Below are positions 59,775 to 64,000 of a DNA stretch of 64,000 nucleotides, piece by piece. Position numbers and translations under genes: made by a program. Position 1 is the first letter of the stretch. Each line of letters starts with the position of its first letter. The DNA comes from Citreicoccus inhibens (GTDB taxonomy: Bacteria > Myxococcota > Myxococcia > Myxococcales > Myxococcaceae), in the NCBI RefSeq assembly GCF_019039035.1, contig NZ_JAHNZT010000035.1, positions 1 to 64,000 on the forward strand, in the 5' to 3' direction. Below the pieces are notes generated by a model, which was not told where the DNA came from, searched no databases, and saw only the letters and a list, made by a program, of their open reading frames with translations.

Positions 59775-60965
59775 ATGAGCAAGAAACCCGTGGTGCTGGC
59801 GTTCTCCGGCGGCCTCGATACCGCCTTCTGCACTGTGTACCTGCGCGAGCAGGGCCACGACGTCACCACCGTCACCGTGGACACGGGGGGCTTCCCGGCC
59901 GAGCAGCTCGCGCGCATCGAGGCGCTGTCGAAGCAGCTGGGCGCCGTGGCGCACCAGACGGTGGACGCGCGCGCCACGTTGTTCCAGGGCTACCTGCGCC
60001 ACCTCATCGCCGGCAACGTGCTGCGCGGCCAGCTCTACCCTCTGAGCGTCTCCGCCGAGCGCGCGTGCCAGGCGGTGGAGGTGGTGCGCGTGGCCCGCGA
60101 GCGCGGCGCGCAGGCGCTGGCCCACGGCAGCACGGGCGCGGGGAATGATCAGGTCCGCTTCGACGTGGCGTTCCGCTCGCTGGCGCCGGAGCTTCAGCTC
60201 ATCACCCCCATCCGCGAGCTGTCGCTCAGCCGTCAGCAGGAGCTGAACTTCCTGGCCGAGCGCGGCGTGCACATGCCGCCCAAGCTGGGCTCGTACTCGG
60301 TCAACGAGGGCATGTGGGGCACGTCCGTGGGCGGGCGCGAGACGCTCGATTCGTGGAGCACGCTGCCCGAGGCCGCGTTCCCCGGCGGCGAGATTCCGGG
60401 CGACCTGAAGCCGCGCCCGCTGGTCATCGCCTTCGACAAGGGCGTGCCCGTGGCGCTGGACGGCCAGTCGCTGTCGCCCGTGCAGGTGGTGGAGGCGCTC
60501 AACGCGCTGGGCAAGCCGTATGGCATCGGCCGGGGCGTGCACCTGGGCGACACCATCCTGGGCATCAAGGGCCGCGTCGGCTTCGAGGCCCCGGCCGCGC
60601 ACCTGCTCATCACCGCGCACCGCGAGCTGGAGAAGCTGGTCCTCTCCGGCAAGCAGCTCTTCTGGAAGGAGTCGATGGGCAACCTGTACGGCTCGCTGCT
60701 CCACGAGGGCCACTTCTTCGATCCGCTGGTGAAGGACCTGGAGGCGTTCCTCGCGTCGTCGCAGGAGCGCGTGACGGGCGAGGTGAAGCTGGTGCTCCAC
60801 CCGCGCACCATGGTGGTGGAGGGCGTGCGTTCGCCCTACTCGCTCATGGACGCGAAGGTGGCGACGTACGGCGAGGCCAACGTGCTGTGGACGGGCGCCG
60901 AGGCCGCGGGCTTCGCGAAGCTCTACGGCGTGGCGCAGATGCTCTCTCACAAGGCGGCGAAGTGA
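59775..60965 (+). CDS. argG: Argininosuccinate synthase
   Basis: It joins citrulline and aspartate with ATP. The 396-residue product has the N-type ATP pyrophosphatase P-loop AFSGGLDTAFC, then AHGSTGAGNDQVRFD and PKLGSYSVNEGMWG. This form, with an SGGLDTA start, belongs to the variant found with acetylated arginine pathways rather than the E. coli type. gaggagt precedes the ATG. The P-loop gene begins one base after the stop. Confidence 0.94.
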   Translation: MSKKPVVLAFSGGLDTAFCTVYLREQGHDVTTVTVDTGGFPAEQLARIEALSKQLGAVAHQTVDARATLFQGYLRHLIAGNVLRGQLYPLSVSAERACQAVEVVRVARERGAQALAHGSTGAGNDQVRFDVAFRSLAPELQLITPIRELSLSRQQELNFLAERGVHMPPKLGSYSVNEGMWGTSVGGRETLDSWSTLPEAAFPGGEIPGDLKPRPLVIAFDKGVPVALDGQSLSPVQVVEALNALGKPYGIGRGVHLGDTILGIKGRVGFEAPAAHLLITAHRELEKLVLSGKQLFWKESMGNLYGSLLHEGHFFDPLVKDLEAFLASSQERVTGEVKLVLHPRTMVVEGVRSPYSLMDAKVATYGEANVLWTGAEAAGFAKLYGVAQMLSHKAAK

Positions 60966-60966
60966 C

Positions 60967-62028
60967 ATGAAGATCTACGTCGACAAAGTCGGCAGCGTCA
61001 CCCGCAACCTCCAGCTCGGCCGGACCGTGCACCTGACGGATGAGGTGCGGGCCGAGGAGGGCGCGGTGGTGGCCGTGCGCATCCACGGAGAGAAGAGCGT
61101 CTACAACCAGCTCGAGGACGTGAACGGCCGCCTCGTCACGCTGCACGCGGGCGACATCGTCGTGGGCGCGCTGGGTCACCGCAACGCCCTGCACGGCTAC
61201 GAGGGCGTGGTGCCCGAGTCCGTCAAGGTGGGCGACCGCATCAACGTGCTCAACATGGGCGGCGTCATCGGCAAGTGCACCTCGCACAACCCGGGCGTGG
61301 GCACGCCGTTCGAGGCCGAGGTGCTCGGCCAGGTGCTCGTGTTCCCCGAGTTCCAGTCGCGCTTCGGCCAGCCGGCGCACATCAGCAACGGCGCGCTGAA
61401 GGGCACCGCCAAGCCAGTGACGTGCCCCGTGGTGTACGTGGTGGGCACGTGCATGAACGCGGGCAAGACGTACGCGGCCAGCGCCATGGTGCGCCGGCTG
61501 ATGCAGGCGGGCTACCGCGTGGGCGGCGCGAAGCTGACGGGCGTCTCGCTCATGCGCGACACGCTGAGCATGCAGGACAGCGGCGCGGACGTGGTGATGG
61601 ACTTCACGGACGCGGGCATCGTGTGCACGGGCTCGCGCACGGCGGCGCGGGTGGCGCGCACCATCTTCTCGGAGATGGCCGCCGCGAACGTGGACGTCAT
61701 CGTCGCGGAGACGGGCGACGGCATCATGGGCGAGTACGGGGTGCAGGCCATCCTGGCGGACCCCGAGCTGAAGGCGCTGGGCGGCGCGTTCGTGCTGTGC
61801 GCGAACGACCCGGTGGGCGCCGCGGGCGGCGTGCGGCACCTGCGCGAGGTCTACGGCATCGAGGTGGACATGGTGGCCGGGCCCGCCACGGACAACGCGG
61901 TGGGCGTGCGCTTCGTGGAGCAGGTGGTGGGATTGCCGGCGCGCAACGCGCGGGCGGATGCGGCGGCCCTTGGCGGGCTCGTCCTGGAGAAGCTCGCCCC
62001 CAAGCTGGGCGCGGGGAGGAAGTCATGA
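60967..62028 (+). CDS. P-loop NTPase of unknown role inside the arginine operon
   Basis: A 353-residue protein with an N-terminal beta-rich region of about 150 residues (VGSVTRNLQLGRTVHLTDE, NVLNMGGVIGKCTSHNP). A nucleotide-binding domain follows, with Walker A GTCMNAGKT (160-168), AKLTGVSLMRD, and a possible Walker B strand VDVIVAETGDG. The fold type is that of the MobB/BioD/CobQ-like SIMIBI NTPases and resembles DUF1611-type proteins, but I cannot name it. It is fused into the operon by a 1-bp gap after argG and a 4-bp overlap with argC, so a role in arginine synthesis or its control is likely. Confidence 0.75.
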   Translation: MKIYVDKVGSVTRNLQLGRTVHLTDEVRAEEGAVVAVRIHGEKSVYNQLEDVNGRLVTLHAGDIVVGALGHRNALHGYEGVVPESVKVGDRINVLNMGGVIGKCTSHNPGVGTPFEAEVLGQVLVFPEFQSRFGQPAHISNGALKGTAKPVTCPVVYVVGTCMNAGKTYAASAMVRRLMQAGYRVGGAKLTGVSLMRDTLSMQDSGADVVMDFTDAGIVCTGSRTAARVARTIFSEMAAANVDVIVAETGDGIMGEYGVQAILADPELKALGGAFVLCANDPVGAAGGVRHLREVYGIEVDMVAGPATDNAVGVRFVEQVVGLPARNARADAAALGGLVLEKLAPKLGAGRKS

Positions 62029-63092
62029 CGCAGGCGCACATCTACATCCTGGGGGCCTCCGGCTTCGGCGGCGGCGAACTCTTGCGGCTGCTGTCGGGCC
62101 ATCCCGCGGTGGCGGGCATCCGCGTGGTCTCCCGGCACCACGCCGGCGAGCCCATCCACAAGGTGCACCCGCACCTGCGCGGGCTGGTGGACGCGCGCTT
62201 CGAGGCCGAGCCGGACTGGCGCTGGCTGGCGGACTCTCCTCGCCCCGTCGTGTTCAGCGCGCTGGGCCACGGCGAGCTGGCGTCGCAGTTCGCCGGCCTG
62301 GAGAAGAAGTGGGCCGAGTTCGGGCTCACCGAGCGGATGCTGCTCGTGGACCTGTCGTCCGACTTCCGGCTGGACCACCCGGGCCGCTACGCGGGCGCCT
62401 ATGGCCGGCCGCACCCGTCGCCGGAGCTGCTGGGCACCTTCACGTACGGCCTCACCGAGTGGAAGCGCGAGAGCGTGAAGCAGGCGCGGCGCATCGCCAA
62501 CCCGGGCTGCTTCGCCACCGCGGTGCAGCTCGCGCTCCTGCCCATCGCGAGCACGCCGGGGCTGGGCCTCCTGGCCGTCTCGGGCGTGACGGGCTCCTCG
62601 GGCTCCGGCTCGCTGCCGGGCGAGGGCACGCACCACCCGACGCGCGCGCATGACTTCCGCGCGTACAAGCCGCTGGAGCACCAGCACGAGGCCGAGGTCG
62701 AGGTCATGCTCGTGGCCCACGGCGCCTCCCGGCACCGGCTGGCCTTCGTGCCCCACTCCGCCCCCATGGTGCGCGGCATCTTCGCCACCGTGCAGTTCGA
62801 GTGGCCGGAGCACGGCGGCGCGGTGGTGACGCAGTCGCTGACGGAGAAGTTCCGCCGCTACTACGAGGGCTCGAAGTTCGTGCGCATCGTGGAGGGCACG
62901 CCGCGCGTGGCCGCCGTGGTGGGCAGCAACTTCTGCGACATCTCGGTCGCGACGAAGGGCCGCTCGGTCGCGGTGATGGCCGCGCTCGACAACCTGGTGA
63001 AGGGCATGGCCGGACAGGCGGTGCAGAACTTCAACGTCGCGCTCGGACTCCCCGAGGACATCGGCCTGCGTCAGGCCGCCTGCTACCCGTAA
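62025..63092 (+). CDS. argC: N-acetyl-gamma-glutamyl-phosphate reductase
   Basis: It makes N-acetylglutamate semialdehyde with NADPH. The 355-residue product from the ATG at 62025 has the Rossmann start YILGASGFGGGELLRLL, the catalytic C162 in ANPGCFATAVQLALLPI, and the C-terminal VGSNFCDISVATK. It is the last gene of the operon. argJ/argA and argD are not in the window. Confidence 0.96.
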   Translation: MTQAHIYILGASGFGGGELLRLLSGHPAVAGIRVVSRHHAGEPIHKVHPHLRGLVDARFEAEPDWRWLADSPRPVVFSALGHGELASQFAGLEKKWAEFGLTERMLLVDLSSDFRLDHPGRYAGAYGRPHPSPELLGTFTYGLTEWKRESVKQARRIANPGCFATAVQLALLPIASTPGLGLLAVSGVTGSSGSGSLPGEGTHHPTRAHDFRAYKPLEHQHEAEVEVMLVAHGASRHRLAFVPHSAPMVRGIFATVQFEWPEHGGAVVTQSLTEKFRRYYEGSKFVRIVEGTPRVAAVVGSNFCDISVATKGRSVAVMAALDNLVKGMAGQAVQNFNVALGLPEDIGLRQAACYP

Positions 63093-63093
63093 A

Positions 63094-63117
63094 CCCGCGG
63101 ACCGCTCACGCCGCGGG
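63094..63117. terminator. Hairpin at the argC 3' end
   Basis: CCCGCGG (63094-63100) pairs perfectly with CCGCGGG (63111-63117). It overlaps the end of the convergent gene at 63106. On the minus strand TTT follows. It probably serves both transcripts. Confidence 0.45.
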
Positions 63118-63879
63118 CGACTTGGGCGCCTGCGGCTCCACGGCCTCGGGCGTCCCCGCTGGCGTGAGCGAAGTGACCGCGCCTGGGGCCTGTCCCTCGG
63201 ACGGCGCCTGTTCAGGCGGCGCGACAGGAACGGGCTCCGACGCGGCGGACAGCGGGAGCGACGTCACGGGAGCCGATGCCACGTCCACCGTCGCGGCGGG
63301 CGGCGTGGCGACACCGGCGGCGAGGGCGCCCTCTCGCTGCTCCAGCCGCGCGCCGCCCTGGGCCGCGGCCTGGAGGAACTCGTCGTACTCCGACTTGCGC
63401 GCCTCCGCCTTCGTCGCCGCCTGACTCGCGACCGTGGCTGCCGCCGCGCGCCCTGCCTTCACGGCCTGAGCCGTGAGGAACACGCCCACGCCAAAGGCCG
63501 CCCAACGCAGCACCGTCGGCAGGCCGCCTTCCCACAGGCTCCCGGTGCCATCTCGCACCAGATCCAACGCCACCACGAAGAGCGCGCCGGACAGGCCCGA
63601 GCCCACCGCCGTGTTCCAGGGCCGCAGGTCGAACGCGCGCGCGGCACCGTAGGCGAGCGCGGGCAACACCCCGAGCACCCACAGGTTCTCCAGCGCCACG
63701 GCCATGGCGATGCGCAGCGGCTCGAAGGGCAGGTCCAACACGCGCGTGGACAGCCGCAGGGTCAACGCCACGCTGAGGATGGAGCCCAGCACGAGCGACA
63801 GGAAGCCCAGCCCAACGATGAACTGGAAGCGCCGGACGCGGACGCGCAGCGGGACGAGGACACCGTCTTGATTGCTCAC
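63106..63879 (-). CDS. Membrane protein with Pro/Ala-rich tail
   Basis: A 257-residue protein. Membrane segments lie near 17-42 (FIVGLGFLSLVLGSILSV), 60-80, 89-107 and 120-140. After a charged helical stretch (ATKAEARKSEYDEFLQAAAQ) the last 90 residues are rich in Ala, Pro, Val and Ser, probably unstructured. No family is recognised. It lies just upstream of truA on the same strand only in the sense of genome order; truA ends 20 bp before its start. Confidence 0.6.
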   Translation of the reverse strand: MSNQDGVLVPLRVRVRRFQFIVGLGFLSLVLGSILSVALTLRLSTRVLDLPFEPLRIAMAVALENLWVLGVLPALAYGAARAFDLRPWNTAVGSGLSGALFVVALDLVRDGTGSLWEGGLPTVLRWAAFGVGVFLTAQAVKAGRAAAATVASQAATKAEARKSEYDEFLQAAAQGGARLEQREGALAAGVATPPAATVDVASAPVTSLPLSAASEPVPVAPPEQAPSEGQAPGAVTSLTPAGTPEAVEPQAPKSPAA

Positions 63880-63898
63880 GCGCCCAGCCTACCGCACT

Positions 63899-64000
63899 TC
63901 AGTCCTCGTCTTCGTCTCCGCCCGGAGGGCCATCGCCATAGAAGACCTCCTCCAGGACCAGCCCCTGCGGCGGCGCCGTCGGTCCCGCCCGCTTCCGGTC
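63899..64000 (-). CDS. truA: tRNA pseudouridine synthase A, C-terminal fragment
   Basis: Only the last 33 codons lie in the window; the gene continues to the right. The visible sequence RKRAGPTAPPQGLVLEEVFY matches the conserved end of TruA, which modifies U38-40 of tRNA anticodon stems. An acidic tail (DGPPGGDEDED) follows. The assignment rests on this short stretch. Confidence 0.72.
   Translation of the reverse strand, partial: DRKRAGPTAPPQGLVLEEVFYGDGPPGGDEDED

Overview
The window reads as a chromosomal segment from a myxobacterium (Myxococcota, probably Myxococcaceae). The evidence is the very high G+C with G/C in nearly all third codon positions, the many one- and two-component regulators, the Kelch, SBBP and TPR lipoproteins, the PATAN/DUF4388 response regulator, and giant coiled-coil proteins. 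This is an inference from gene content; there is no rRNA in the window. I saw no tRNA, IS element, prophage or CRISPR array.

Layout. 0-6.7 kb: the end of a coiled-coil gene with its terminator, then an orphan type VI secretion module (vgrG, a LysM-amidohydrolase and a propeller-like protein). 6.7-13 kb: a Kelch lipoprotein, a histidine kinase overlapping an M16 peptidase, a TPR lipoprotein and a small protein. 13-23 kb, minus strand: a methyltransferase-like domain fused to a coiled coil of about 1600 residues, dapF, a receiver-GAF-degenerate GGDEF protein and a receiver-PATAN protein. A membrane protein is divergent from the coiled-coil gene. 23.8-34.3 kb: nucleotide and translation genes. 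These are nrdA-nrdB behind a promoter with two NrdR-box-like sites, aqpZ, the salvage operon tdk-upp-hpt, a DUF5658 protein, spoVG, prs, rplY and pth. 34.3-40.7 kb: rpsF-rpsR-rplI and dnaB, separated by an acyltransferase and a LytS/LytTR-type two-component pair.

40.7-50.5 kb: thiE, a class-I amidotransferase-like hydrolase and a divergent thiD-like kinase; a coupled trio including DUF1844; clpB with a possibly leaderless start; purU; DUF4126; and an RluA-like protein with an altered active site. 50.7-54.6 kb: tandem paralogous lipoproteins of identical length (614 residues) with a discoidin-like domain and SBBP repeats. 54.7-63.1 kb: argR, divergent from an arginine operon that uses the acetylated route: acetylornithine carbamoyltransferase, argB, an M20 deacetylase, argH, argG, an unassigned P-loop protein and argC. 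The window ends with a membrane protein and the 3' end of truA.

Best candidates for undescribed biology are the VgrG-linked LysM-amidohydrolase with its neighbour, the methyltransferase-coiled-coil giant, the P-loop protein inside the arginine operon, the degenerate enzymes (GGDEF and RluA-like), and the poly-glycine insert in DnaB. All functional statements rest on motif reading by eye. No database search was run.
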